Assembly: GCF_024713975.1 (NCBI RefSeq) | Contig: NC_091097.1 | Coordinates: forward strand, 10,112,361-10,176,360 | DNA from: Paralichthys olivaceus | Taxonomy: Eukaryota > Chordata > Actinopteri > Pleuronectiformes > Paralichthyidae | Direction of reading: 5' to 3' | DNA: 64,000 nucleotides | Part shown: positions 39,480 to 53,215 of the stretch, piece after piece | Numbering within the stretch: position 1 is the first letter of the stretch | Layout: each line of letters opens with the position of its first letter | The notes under the pieces: generated by a model | The model's database searches: none | Told to the model about the DNA's origin: nothing | What the model saw: only the letters and a program-made list of their open reading frames with translations | Position numbers and translations under genes: made by a program

Positions 39480-40300
39480 GGGGGGGTGAAGGAGTCCACC
39501 TCCGCAGCGCCCCCTGCGGCTCTGCTCGGCAGCTCTGCGGCGCGCTGGCGTGCGGGCGGACGTGCACGCACGCGAGCAACAGATCCCGAGGCGCATGCGC
39601 AGTCCATTGTTTTGACTGAAAATGCCGTCGGTTTCGAAAACGGCGACCAGCGCGTCTCCTCAGACCGAGAAGCCTTCGCACTATACGTGAGTGGAGCCGC
39701 CGCCGCAGAGCGCGAGGGATCGGGGCTGGGGGGGGGAAACAACGCTGCTCGTCGCGTGCAGCCGCGCGCTCGCATCCGTCGCGTTCCTCAACTCTCGTGC
39801 GTGCGTTGACAACATGGAGCTTTTCCTGGCTTTGTGGCTGCCTCCCGTCACACGGCGAGCACCCACTGCGCGCCGAACCACCGCAGGACGTCGCCCCCGC
39901 TTCCCGACGAGCCGCCAGTCGGTCCCGGAAACGGGTTTTCACCGAGTTGCGGGTTTGTTGTGAACGTTGCGCCGTCAACTCGCGCTGCTGCCGCGGCTGC
40001 TGTTGCTGCTGCTGCTACACCATTAGCCAGGAACTCGCTAACCAGTCCGCCTGCGAAGAGCTCGGCCTGATTTTTGAGTTCCCCCTTCGCTACGCACACA
40101 AATACACGTACGCTCACGGGCTTTACAGCAGCGCTACGCGGGGATTCTTGCGCAGCGCTGTCTCTGAATAGCGCGCTAACGTTAGCGACCCAAAAACACG
40201 GAGCAGCCTCCGCCGCCGCCACTGAACTTTTTTCTGTGTTCGTGCCTCAGCCGACAGCAGAGACACGGACCCTGGTAACGTGTTGCTTCCCCTCGTCTGT
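39480..40300 (+). promoter_or_regulatory. unkl: CpG-island promoter of unkl
   Basis: A dense CpG region covers the first coding exon and the beginning of intron 1. GCGCATGCGC at 39591-39600, a palindromic NRF1 core, lies only 22 bases before the start codon. A CTCF-like motif is at 39506-39519. There is no TATA box, as expected for a broadly expressed gene. Several long open frames inside the island on both strands are consequences of its GC content. Confidence 0.7.
39506..39519 (-). promoter_or_regulatory. Candidate CTCF site (reverse) at the unkl promoter
   Basis: The minus strand reads CCGCAGGGGGCGCT, the classic CTCF core. It faces the forward site at 17.4 kb across gpr146 and gper1. By-eye match. 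Confidence 0.5.
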
Positions 40301-43300
40301 TTCAGATACTTGAAGGAGTTCAGGACGGAGCAGTGCCCCTTGTTCCTCCAGCACAAGTGCACGCAGCACCGACCCTTTACGTGCTTTCACTGGCATTTTC
40401 TCAACCAGCGGCGGAGGCGACCCATCCGGAGGAGAGACGGGACGTTCAACTACAGCCCCGACGTGTACTGCACCAAATACGACGAGACCACAGGCATCTG
40501 TCCGGATGGAGACGAGTGAGTCCCCAGTGTCGGTCATGTCAGGGTCAGCTTCATGAAAACATGGGGAAGTTCAGGATCACTGTAAATGCACACACATACA
40601 CAGATGTTTTCCTCCTCGCTGACCTGAAATGACCTCTGACCTCTGGTTTCTTTGTGTTTTGTGGTTCCTTCAGTGAGTTTTACAAGTGCTGAAACTGTTG
40701 CACTTTTTCATTCAGTTATCAACGAGCAGGCCAATCTGCTGTGAAGATAACGTTTGCAGGGCACAGATAAGCCCTGTGTTTTAATTATATATATTTTTTT
40801 ATATATAATTTAGAGAAAATGTATATTATTAGATTTTCTTCAACAGATGAATTCATACTTCCACCAAGGAGGTTACGTTTTGATTAGCATTTCTTTGGTA
40901 GTTACCAGCAAAACAAACTATCAGGCAGAACACCATGAAACTTGGTTGAAAGATGTGGAATTGGTCAGAAAAGAACCCTTTCAATTTTGGTCAGGGGCTG
41001 AAAGACAATTTTTTCACTTCCTGACGTCGCAAGGTGTTTTTCAAGATTTTGTTTATTTCTCAGAGGATAGTTCATAGATTTTGATTTAACAAATGATAAG
41101 ACATGTTTAGGGGACTGTTATATATTTAATTTTGTGCAGATTCAAATAAAGATTCTGATTTAGTGAATTTAAATGTAGTTTTAAATTTTTTACCTTTAGT
41201 GGTTATTAATTTAATATATTCTTGAACTTTGGGGGGGCTTGGGGTCATAAAATTTATATTAAATAGGTTTTGTTTTGTCCGACCATCAAAATTCCAAAAT
41301 ATTCAGTTGAGTATCTCCTTATATGCTTCACAGCTCAATTCCTCAGTTTTGAATTTTTGGATCCAGCCAATATTTATAATTGTTGCTTAAAAATAACTGA
41401 AACAATTATGATTACCAAAACAAAAATACATGTGACAGTCAGCTCACTGTTGCAGCTCGACACATGGGCACATTAGCTTACGTTATAATACAAACTGCCA
41501 GTTTTGTTATCAATTTGTAGCAGGAGCGGTTATTTGACAAAGTGCTTCATATTTAGAAGTTCCCCATTATATGCCTTTGTTTGTTTCTTTCATGTGCACA
41601 GTCATTCTCCGTAACTTTGTGCACAGCATCTTTTGTTCTCTGTCATCGCAGGAGAATAACATTTTGTGAACATCTTGTGGCTTAGACTAGTCAAGCATTT
41701 TCAGTATTGATTAACCGTCTCTTGTTACAGAGACTATGTGAATCCTCAAAAGGGATGGCTGCGGTATTCCCCTTTTAATTTAGAGCAAGTAGTATATAAA
41801 GGTAGTCGCCCCTCTGTTTGATCTCTGGATTAAAATTGTGCAGCGTTTAATTTTACCCCCACATAGAAATAAATAAAAAAAATAACAATCCTTACAATTC
41901 CTCCTCTGCCAATGGAAGCTATTTCTGTATGACCTTATCTGTTGCTATAGCAACTGTTGCTACTCAAGAAAAGAAAATTTGCTTTATTCAGAAGCCTTAT
42001 TGGCAATACAGTTCTCGAGACATTACTGGCATTTCAGCCCTGTATTTGCAGTGGAATAATACTGTTGATTTGAAAATGCGTGTCAGTAAGAATTATGTGC
42101 TTTTATTACAATTTATAATCCTTTCAGGCTCAAAATGTCTGGAGCAGGTCTTTAATGTCGGTGCTTTCCTGTGTGTATATTAATGTTATATGAAACATGC
42201 CACCTGCAGAAACATTTTAAAATTGTAGTGAACATGAATATCTTGAACTTTTCTTGAGGATTTCTCCAAAAAACTCTACATCACGTCATTCTATGTCATC
42301 TAAATATTTCAACGTTTTTTTCTTGCTTCCTTAGCTGTCCATATTTACACCGGACCACTGGTGACACAGAGCGCAAGTACCATCTACGCTATTACAAGAC
42401 AGGCACTTGTATCCATGAGACAGACGCTCGGGGGCACTGTGTGAAGAATGGCCTGCACTGTGCTTTTGCTCACGGGCCACATGATCTCCGACCTCCAGTC
42501 TATGATATCAGGTGACACACAAAGCAAATACTCGGCCTCATTCCCTTGCCAAACTTTTTCACTTACATGCTTCACAATGTAAATACAATACCTGGATTTC
42601 AGCTTGGTGCATTTTCAAAAATATATCAAGACTTTTATCAAGACTTTGGGGTTTCTTGAGTGTGATGGTCCAGTGTCACTTGGATTTGTATTGTGCTTTG
42701 TATTATCAATTTAGTATTTTGAGATTTAGATACATCAACTATTTGATGAAATCCTGCAGTTTATCATAGAATTGGGTTGTGATCAGTGATCTTATAGAGG
42801 CTAATCATAAAAATTCAAAGGCAATGAACCAATCCCTCTGTCTTTTCTATTTTTGTTTATACTGAAGAAGGAATTAAAATAACTTTAATTGTTTTGTGCA
42901 TAGGGAGATCCAAGCACAAGAGGCCCTTCAAAATGGACAGTTGGGATCCGGGGAAGGAATTCCTGATTTGCAGCCTGGTGTATTAGCCAGCCAAGCTATG
43001 ATTGAGAAAACTCTGACCGAAGACCCTCGGTGGCAAGGTGAGAATCTTCTTCCTAAATGATGCTCTCATTCATTAGCAAACAAATCACAAATCAGTATAA
43101 AGAACTAAACCAAAATCAAAATTGACTTTAACACTTTGGGCCATTTGTCTTCATTCTTCTTTTTTTGCAGATACCAACTTTGTTTTAGCCAATTACAAAA
43201 CAGATCAGTGCACTAAGCCCCCAAGACTATGCAGACAGGGCTATGCTTGCCCCCACTACCACAACAGTAGAGATCGAAGACGAAATCCACGAAAGTTCAA

Positions 43301-46300
43301 ATATAGGTAAAATGTTACTCGGTTTACATTAAGATAAAACATGGTATTAAGTTCTGTTACAGCTGTAAGAGTTCTGGCCCTGTCTGTAACTCTACAGGTC
43401 AACCCCTTGCCCAAACGTGAAACATGGTGATGAATGGGGAGAGCCCTCAAAGTGTGAAAGTGGAGACAGTTGTCAGTATTGTCACTCTCGCACAGAACAG
43501 CAGTTTCACCCTGAGGTGAGTGGATTTTCTTTCCCATAAAATTAAGAAGGGGTATAAGTCACATTCACCTTCGCTATTGTTGACGTTTCGGTATTATAGA
43601 GTATATCATTTGGGTTTACGTAAATAATTTAATACTTGTCTTGTAACTCAGGGCAGGAATCTTAACTTTGTCTCCCCATGTCTTGGGATTTGTTTGTCTT
43701 TCTCTTAGATCTACAAATCTACCAAATGCAATGATATGCGACAAACTGGATACTGTCCCAGAGGACCTTTTTGTGCATTTGCACATGTAGAAAGTAAGTT
43801 AAAGCTTTTTGAGTTTGAGAATATATATTTTTTAATTTCCCTGCCATTTGTTTGTTTAAATTTTTTCATTTAATTTGTTGAATTAAGCTAAAGCCAACAA
43901 GAAATGCACTTTTACTTATATTATTCAGGTGTTCAGTATATCTGTATGATGGAAAATGTATGAAAATGTCTGTTCTCACTCACAGTTTCTAAATTGATTT
44001 CATCACAGCCTTAAGAAATAGTGTTGGCTGTTAGCAACCTGGTTTGTTACAGACCTACAGTTTGATATTCATCTTTCAAAATCCATCCAGGAATTCCCTC
44101 CACAGAGGAGACCATGAGTTCTTTGCTAACAGCGATACAGTCGAGTTCACAGTCCCAGCTGGGCTCGCAGCAGTATTCAGAGTGTCCAATCAGTGAGTGG
44201 AACAGTGGAGGAAACTCCACCACCAGCGCAACCAGTAGCAACGGACAACTAGGAAGTGTATGTTTCTTTCTCTGTTCTTACTTTAGTTATATTTATCAGA
44301 AGCAGTTTGACGAGAGGAAACCTTGAAATAACAATTCAGCTGATGCAAACCAGACCTTTACGTGACAACATTTTGTTGTTTACCACAGGATCACTGTTCT
44401 GTTTGCCTGTTTTTTTATACTGTTTTTGCCATTTTATTGTATTGTTTTACATTTCATTTTCACATTACTTTACAACACAGAGACTATTTCTTTTTGAAAG
44501 CAACATTTGAGAGGATTACTCATAAAAAATCAGTTCATCAGTTAGTGATCTCAATCTAAGATATATTTTCATGTCTCTCATAGCAGCCATCACCTTCATT
44601 GCCCATTCATAATAATGGTTTATTTATTTTATGTTTTGACCATCGTTTTATTAAGATCATGTGCATTTTGTCGTTCTCAGGTTTCATGTTCTAATAGCTC
44701 AACTGTAAAGCCAAGCTCAGGAAGCGACAGTTTGATATCCCCAGTGGGATCCATCAGCAGGCCCAAATCCTTAACTAATAGTAGTTTATGTTCAGAGTCC
44801 ACCACTTCCAGTGTCTCATCTCTGACGTCTAACTATCCCAAAGCTCCGGGCTTTGAACGTGAGGATCAGGTACACAGACTGCTCTCTTCAGCTTTAGAAC
44901 CAATGCAACACAGTGACAGCATAGGGCCTTACACTTATTGGTTGAAGTCACTATATTATTCATTTCTCATTCATTATTTGTCATTTCATTTTAATGTAAT
45001 CACTTTCAGTCATTTTCCGATGAATTGATTAGTTTGTTGGTCATTTCATTTGTTTGTTCCCTAAGAAAACATTCTATTATATATTATCTGTAAAATAATG
45101 CAGATTTATTGAGTGAACAACGTCACACAGTGTATTTATATTTAGTTATTATCACAGTTGGTGTGATTACTGTGGTGTTGAGATCATTCACTCTGTGAGG
45201 GTTGTTGAAATATGCATCTACAGGCAGCACTGGAGGCCTGGAGGATTTATAAAGTATTAAGTAGTTAATCCCAGAGTGATTGGTCTTGAAAAGCCTGTTA
45301 AAATATATTTATGATCTGTGTTGCATTTTCACTTTCTGAGCAGCACAATCTTACAGCCTGCCTAAAAATATTTTCACACTTCACACATGGCCAGGTCACA
45401 CATATTTGTTGCTTCTCAGTGTCTAGGTTTCATGTGCTTCCTTATGTTGTAATTACAGAAGGGTGCCACCCACTCATAGTAAAACGTTGTGTACTTTAAG
45501 CAGAGTCAAGTGTCACACGATCAGTTTACACACCTCCGATGCTGATTGGATGTAATTCAGCAGAGTGTTTCTACATAAATCATCATAATAACAAGAGTCT
45601 TCCACCAAGTCACAGTTAGCTCTGTGTGGGGAAAGTGAAACTCAAAGTGATATGAACTGTCTGGATGTAAAACTTAGATTCATGTCTCTGACATGTGCTG
45701 TTTCTTTGTCATTTGATCCTTTAGATTAAGAATAAGGGGCAGGTGGAGCAAAAATTGATGGACCAAGAAAAACAGGTTTGATTTTCTTTCACGGGTTTCT
45801 TTGTGATGCTAGTTTGAATTTTTTTTTTTTTTATGTAGTTAGAAAACCTCAACTATAATTAACAACAAATACCTGCTGTGCTCCACCTTTAGATGCAAAA
45901 CACTGTGTTCTCTGCGGTAAACCCTTTGGCATCAAGCTTTACCTCCAGTATAACATCCAGCTTGGCCTCTAGTATTGGATCAGATAGTTCTTCACCTACC
46001 ACCTTATCAACAATGAATGCAAAAGCTACTCCTTTCTACCCAGGGAGCAACACGGTGGAGTCTGTCATAGGTTAGTCACACGTAAAACCAAAGTTGAACT
46101 GGTCAAGCTGACTGCCACCACTGTTTCCTGTGGTCATTAGAATGTGTTTTGTTTCCCCTCAGGATCTGCTCTGGACCTCAATTTTAGTGACATTAATGTT
46201 GCATCTCTTGATAAGGAGTTAGAGGAGCAAGACAACAGTATTGGGTTGGCAAGTAAGGACCCATAGTTCATTGAAGCACTACCAGTTAATGAACCATTTA

Positions 46301-48279
46301 ACCAGAAAATAGCTCATCTTATTTTGAAAGTAACACCAGCATCTTGTTTGTCACCCACAGGTCAAAGAGTGCTCGTTGGTTCAGCTCCCGTTAACATTCC
46401 TGGCTCCCTGGCACGATCATCCTCTTTCAATTCCTCATCATCGCTCTCCACCTCCCCGTTAAGCTCTCTCTCCCAGTCCCTATCTCAGTCCCTCCTGTCA
46501 GCCGCAGTGTCACAGCAGAATCAAACTTCAAACATGTTAACCAAACAAGAGCTTGGCCTCCTGGGAACACCCACCTCCTCTTCCCAGAACTCTTTGGGTA
46601 AGCTGATAGCATCAGGCGTCTTGCTCCAAGTGAGAAGGGAAGAATGTGACTTTAGATTTTAATTGACTGTGTGTAGATATAGCTTTGTATGTACTTGTAG
46701 CTGAGAAGTATTGCTCTTGTGATCTTGATTCAGTCAGAAAAAAATATTGGTTTTACAAAGAAATTCAAAGCAAAATCACCAATAAGGTACTGATTCAAAT
46801 CATTTAAAGATCAAACTGCACTAAACGAAATAGTTCTAAAGTGACGCACAGAGCCAGGGCTAACTGTTTTGTCTTGTTATTTCAACTTATTACTCACCAA
46901 GGTTTGAATGGAGGAGCCAGCAACATTTGGGACTTTGTCAGTGGCAGCTTTTCACCGAGTCCGTCTCCAGTTTTCAGCAGCCTCACCTCCATAACCAGCA
47001 GCGCTGATCTGGCCCGCCTTTTCAGAGAGCTAGACGAGGCCAAGAGGAAGATCAAACAATGGGAGGAGGCCTGGCTTCAGGTCAAACAAGTGAGTCTACC
47101 ACCTCTTTTACACCAAATTTAGTAGATATTCAAAAGGGGAGATTGCCATTTTCCAATTGCTAGTAAAGGACTTTGTATTTCTGGTTTTTCCTCAATGAGT
47201 CATGTTTGCCATCGCAAATGGACACAAACCAAATTGTCTTGCATGATATGAAGAAATCACTGTTGCAGATGTAAGAAATAATTATTAAGTGATAATTATT
47301 AATACATTAATGCTTATTTACACGCCAACATCCAGAAGTTCAAAGCAAGTCATTCTGTTGTACCGGAAAAGCTAGAGGATTGGCATCTACACTACCAAAA
47401 TAAAGAAGAAGACATTTTTCACCTGAGTGTAATGTTTCCATCACTGCTGATCGGAGCCAGATCTGATTTAAAAACCTGTGTTTACTGCAGAGTCATTTGA
47501 TGCAGGAGTGAATGCAGATTTAATCCATTCCTGTTGCAGACAAAAACCAAATGTTAGTGGATGTTGGTGGGTTTTTTAACCAGTGAAGATGGGCCTTTAT
47601 AAATGAATGCTTGTTGCAAGACATATCTAAGTATATCTGATTTCATAGAATGAGAGATTTATTTTCCAAATCACAAGACTTAACTCTTTTCCAGGCCTGT
47701 GAGGCGTGTCAGAAAGAAGCTCGCGAAGCAAAGGAACAAGCAAAAACAGCAGAGGCAGAGCGGCAGATGGCAGAACAGAAATGGGAGGAAACCGAGCGCA
47801 AGCTGAAAGAACTCCACGGGGACTTTGATGTGCTTTGTCGCACCCCTGGAACACCTCTTCTGCGTAGCTATGGAGAGCTGGACAAGCTCCCCTTGTCAAA
47901 GCTTCACTCCATCCAGAGTCAGCTGCGTAATGACCTAGACCTTATAGACGGGGTAAGAAAGACTAGATCATATCCAGCATTTCATTTGTAGCATCACCAC
48001 AGTTTTTTCTCAAACCGTCATCCAGAGCTAGGTTTTTGTCATCGAGCATGCTTATTTGATAAGTCTGCATGAACTGTATTTTCCTAAGTTGCAGCTGATA
48101 CTCGCTCTTTTCTCCCCCAACAGGTAATATATCAGCTTCAGTCAAAGAAATGTATAGTTTGCCAAAAGCATGATCGTTGCGTTGTCCTGCAGCCTTGCCA
48201 ACATTATGTACTATGTGAGAACTGTGCACCTAGTAAAACAGAATGTCCCTACTGTAGAACAAAGATATTGAAGTGGTGA
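39622..48279 (+). CDS. unkl: Unkempt-like CCCH zinc-finger and RING protein
   Basis: Sixteen exons: 39622-39686, 40306-40515, 42335-42511, 42904-43037, 43171-43306, 43398-43515, 43709-43793, 44091-44257, 44681-44869, 45725-45775, 45893-46070, 46163-46252, 46361-46597, 46902-47089, 47695-47952, 48124-48279. All have GT-AG ends and matching phases, giving 2,439 nt and 812 residues. CCCH fingers fill residues about 31-308 (for example CTQHRPFTCFHWH, CPRGPFCAFAH). A Ser-rich linker follows, then a coiled coil (about 640-720) and a C-terminal RING-like motif from CIVC to CPYC. Unkempt proteins bind UAG-type mRNA sites and repress translation; UNKL is also described as a RAC1-linked ubiquitin-ligase component. 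The N-terminus MPSVSK and words such as GTCIHETDARGH favour UNKL over its paralogue UNK. The 51-nt exon 10 is a good candidate for alternative use. Confidence 0.95.
40855..41080 (+). repeat. Degenerate interspersed repeat, family member 2
   Basis: In unkl intron 2: 'ccaaggaggttacgtttt', 'caccatgaaacttggttgaa', 'aaagaacccttt', 'aattttggtc' and a TTTTTTCAC word. The order matches the copy at 18915-19100 and a repeat abundant in percomorph genomes. Non-coding. Confidence 0.6.
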
Positions 48280-51200
48280 TGTGTAATAACTCAAGGTACT
48301 ATTTAAAGAATTAGCCCTTTGAAAAACTACTAGATATAAAAAGTACACTTTCTAAATAGTTATGTCTGTTTCATACAGTGATTAAATTCATTTAGAGCAA
48401 AATTATGTTTGACTGACAATACAAATGGCATTACAAGTCAGATTATGTACAGGGAATTCAATCATTGTAGCTTTTGCTCATTTTACGTGACAACCAGACA
48501 GCATGCACTCAATTTAGAAAATGCAATTATCTTGAAGTGCCCTTTCTCAAATCTTCAATCATGGTTCAGACTTTTGAAAGGACATAAATCTCAAATTATA
48601 TTTCATTTGCTTCACACTGTGAAAATGCATTTTGGATGAACACAGTGCAGTTGCAGACTTCCATATAAAATTACAAACCAATCAAGTCAGGACCAATAAA
48701 TGTAAAAGTTGAATATACAAAGACAATAATGAGTGACCACATGTCTCATTGTTAATCGATTATTATGCACTTAAGAACTTTTACAGAAAATCCTGTGGAA
48801 ATGTATATGAAGCCAATTAAAGGTTTTAGTAATTATGTACTTGTGAATGTGTATGTGAAGAAAGGAAAACTTGGAAATAGATACAGCAGAGCTTTAAAAA
48901 AAGGTTTGCTGGACAAATTATAATTCAGTCTGGATCTTAAACAAATCCAATTACTAAGACCTAACCATAATAACTAGTGCTGTTTCAGTTCGGGACGCTC
49001 AAATGCAATGAAATCGTGAGTTCACTTGCAGCCACTCTGGTGATGTTAAACATGAAATGAGCAAAAACTCACAGAGCTAATTTAGTTCTTTAATTAAAGA
49101 GGAATGTGACTCATACTCAATTCAGAAATCATGTATTTTTATAACCCAATTTGCCTTGCATTAAAAGAAAACATTTGTATTAGCACCATCTCATTGAGCA
49201 GGGAGCTTCTAAAACTGGTAATTGTGAAATAGGGCATTGATCAACGTCATTGTATCAGAGAGCACAACAGAGGTAAAAAGCTCCATGCTCTAGGGAATGA
49301 GCTCACATATATTCTTGTATTCAGTGTAATCTTTGTCCAACAATAGAGACCTAATATGCAGATTTGTAAAATGTTATTAGTGTTGAACAAAGACCTGTGT
49401 CTATAAATGGGCGGCAGTAAATCAAACGAAGGAATCAACTAAACCTGCGTGTTGTAACTTTGCAGTGTTCCTCTTTAAGTAAAGCCACATTTTGTTAAAC
49501 CCCAAATTTTCATTAACACTTAATGCAACCAGTCAAGCATCATTGTTTTTGACCAACTTTTCTGAAGAAGTTTAATTTCTTATTAAAGCACTTTGTTGAC
49601 CTGGGACTTTATTAAAGGGTATATAGAATGTTTTGCTTTAAGCTGCTTTGTAGGTATTCTTTGTGTCTTTTTTTTTTAGTTTTATACGTTTTTCTATATA
49701 AGCTAATGTCTGAAGCAATGTCTGTGTGTACTGTGAAACATAATTTGAATATTTCGGGTTTCCTATTGTTAAATCATGGCATGGTTCTACATATTAAGAT
49801 TTCATAGAAAAAAGTACTTACATAGTTTCTACTTTCATAGTTAGATTTATAAAATTTCAATCAAATAAGTGCAAATTTATAATGCATTTTAGGCATAACC
49901 AGCAGCTGTAATATCAGTAAGGCACATGCTACATGTTAAGGCTGTTATTCAATCAGTTAGTTTTGTTTTGTAGAGATTTATATAGCCTAGCCATTAGAGA
50001 AGCATGTATTGTATTTGCTAAAAGCCTGAAGTGGTGTTTTTTTCAGTAGGAATCTAGCCTCTTGACTTTGTCTAGAACATATCGGCCTCTAACTCTAAAG
50101 TGCCTTGCCTTAGTTGAAAAGGATGTGTATAGAGTTTTCAGAGCAGACACAAGTAGTTGAAGCTTGTGCGCAGGTTTCTACAAAATGTGTCTTGTTTAAC
50201 TTTGCAGAAGCGCCGACATGTGTATGACTACATGTGCGTATATATATATATATATATATATACTTATATATATACAAACACAAATATGCCAGTGTAATTG
50301 TCAATTCCCATCAAGTATTTCTGCAGAAGATAATTGAAAACAAACGTCAGTGCCTGTGTCCTGACTTCAACCATAGAGATCAACCTCCCCTCTCTCCTCC
50401 GACCACCCACACACTCATTCCTCAGTCGTGGTGCTCTTTCGGTGCAGCTTCATTCTTTGGAAATTAGGTTTTAACGTTAGGGAGTATGCAAAGATAGAAC
50501 TTGTGGATTTGTATATGAGTATATATAAAAACAGCTTTTTAAACAGTTAGGTAACTTTTAGTTATATAAGTAATATTTCTGCAGCGAATGAAGAATTCTG
50601 TAGTCAAGTTTGATTTTTGCTTAGGAGTTGTGCTTAGGTTCCTCTAATTGAAATGACCTTCTACTGTGTTTAAAAAAACTCTTTTTATTCTTGCTTTAAA
50701 TTCAATAGAGAAACATTTATTTCCAGGTACACCTTTTGCTACTTATAAATATGGGAAAATACATTGTTTACATTCACATAAATGACAATTAAGCAACTCA
50801 GAGGAAAAATATCCAGAAAGGTTATGGTATTTTAGCATTTTCATGATAATATTTCAGCATAAAAGGCAGGCTAAACACTTCTGGTATTGCATGTTATGCG
50901 ATATGTTAACCAGCTACAAAAAAAAAAGAAAAAAAGTTTGCACTGTGTCACTGCCAGAATATTTGTATTGACTTATTTTTAGTGTAGTATAAGCTTAATA
51001 ACTTCTGCAAGCTTCGCTGCTACTGGAAAATGTATTAATGTTATTTCTTGTGACACATTTAGATGTTTGAATGTTATCGTGCATCCACAGGTCAGATTTC
51101 AGAAACTATGAAATAATCTGACTTCTGCATTTAACTTGACTAAACCTTTGATTTACATTTGATTGAATCGTTCATTTGTAAATTCCATTTAAATCAAAGT

Positions 51201-53215
51201 TTCAGTACTTTTGTAAATTACTTGTCACAGACTGATGTCACAGACCTCTACTACTGTAGATTGTCCCTTTTTTTTTTTCTTTGAATGGATCGAAAGTTGG
51301 TGTATCTGTGAGATTTCTTTTCCCTAATACGCTGGATAGCAGTGTACTATACAGCTAATTTCACGGAGTCCTCTGGTCTATTAGAATCCTTTTTTTTTTT
51401 TACCTGTGAAGCCAACTCAACTGATGATGTCTTGTGTGAAAATCTAAAAATGAACCAAATATGTATTCTACAGAGAAAGATTACCCTTAAAGAGAATTCA
51501 AAATAATCTAAAAGGTATTAGAAAGATCAGAATGAGGTTGTGTAGATGAAAACAAGACAAAGTCCAGCATTGTGTGTGGCAGAAATTCTGTTTCAGATGG
51601 ATTTTTGCTTTAATATTTCATTCAGTAGGACATAATATCCTCTTGGTGAGTAAACAATAGGACTATGCCAATGGGTTTTTTCTGGTAACATTAATGGACT
51701 TAAGCCCAATTTTTGCAGTTTTACCAAAGACCTGTACTATCATTATTTCTTTTGTACTACATTTCATCATTACTTTTATTTCAGTTAGAAACCTAGAATT
51801 GGATTTTAAATGTGATCACCTAGTACCTTAAATGGATATATGGTTCATTAACAGTAATTAATGGCGTCTTTTTTTCTCTCTGAGTTGATACACATTGGAT
51901 GAAAAATGCATGGGTCAGATCCTCACAAAATCTCTATTTCTACATTTGAGTTTAAGTCCTGAGGCGAGGATTCTGCGTCAGTTAAATCGTTGTCTACAGT
52001 GAAGGAATGTCAAAGGTGAACGACACTTGTGCTTCTGAAGTGGCCATATAAACTTCACTACAGTACTGTTTTGAAGTTCATTACATTTGTTGACTTCGCT
52101 TATGTAGATGATCTCAATCACTTAAGAAATTTGACGTTTATGCATTATATGCTGTTATGATTGGCCTGACTGTAAGGTGCTTTATTTTTACCTGACTTTT
52201 TCTTTTCCATTTCTGAATGGCAAGGTCCAAATTATTATTATTATTATTATTGTTTTTGTGAAATGATGATTGTGGCAAGAATCAATGGCATATACAGACA
52301 TAATTAAAACTCAGTTGTTGTGATGGTAATTTGTTTCTGGCCCTTTATCTCTAGTGGTCTACTTACCCCAATTCAAGTTTTCTAAAAAGAAACATTGGTA
52401 AGCACAGCTTACATTTCTGTCCATATTTCAGATTTGTAAAATTAATGTCTAATGGACCAATTACACTTTGAAGTACATCTGTGCCTTTTTAATAATTACA
52501 CAATGTTGTTTGGTATCAAGAGAATATATCTGAGGCAGCATCTGTTCTCATTTGCATGATAAAATATAACGTGTAGAATTCGAATCAAAATTCCAGTGCC
52601 TTACAACATTTTGTGGACCACAATGTGATTGCTAAGTGATCTTCTGCATTCGGGCCACTTTAATTGACTGATAATTGTCTATCTCAGTCTGTATTTGCCA
52701 TACCATAAAAAAGCAGCAATACCTAACCACTGAATTCACAGTTTTGATCTCAATTCGTTATTTGGCACCAAAAACTCGATTGTGAGGAAAAAGCACCAAA
52801 TAGGAAGAATCTTGTAAATGAACTGTAAAAGATGTATCATTATGCTCTGCATTGGAGTAGTTTCAACTATTTTGCATTATTGTTAGTTGTTGTGTCGTCT
52901 TTCTGTTTTTAATATTATGAAAATGGAGCCTGAAGATTTATGCAATCTTGTACATGTATATGAGTATGATGTATGGAACTGTTCAAATTAAGTAAAATAC
53001 TAAATGATCTGAATGTGGAACCAGCTGTTCCATTAGCTTCAGAAAATGTCATTAGAAATGTTATTTTAACTTTTGAAGCCCTGAAATATTGAATGTATTG
53101 TTCTAAATTAGATATTCAATGAATGGGTCACTGGATATTATGGAGCACAGTTAATTCTTTATGATGTAGCATCTAGTTGTGAACTGCTATTCAATAAAAT
53201 TTATTAGAACTAAAA
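48280..53215 (+). other. unkl: Probable long 3' UTR of unkl
   Basis: AT-rich sequence without genes follows the unkl stop. A proximal AATAAA lies at 48695-48700 and a distal one at 53193-53198 (TTCAATAAAATTTATT). The stretch is T-rich with many ATTTA-like words and few repeats apart from a (TA)n tract at 50240-50275, and low-complexity runs are short. This fits a 4.9-kb 3' UTR, common for neuronally expressed RNA-binding proteins, but the distal end is inferred without transcripts. Confidence 0.5.

Noticed and set aside
39403..40537. Many overlapping ORFs in the unkl CpG island
   Set aside because: Stop-poor GC-rich DNA; none has splice or domain support beyond unkl exons 1 and 2.
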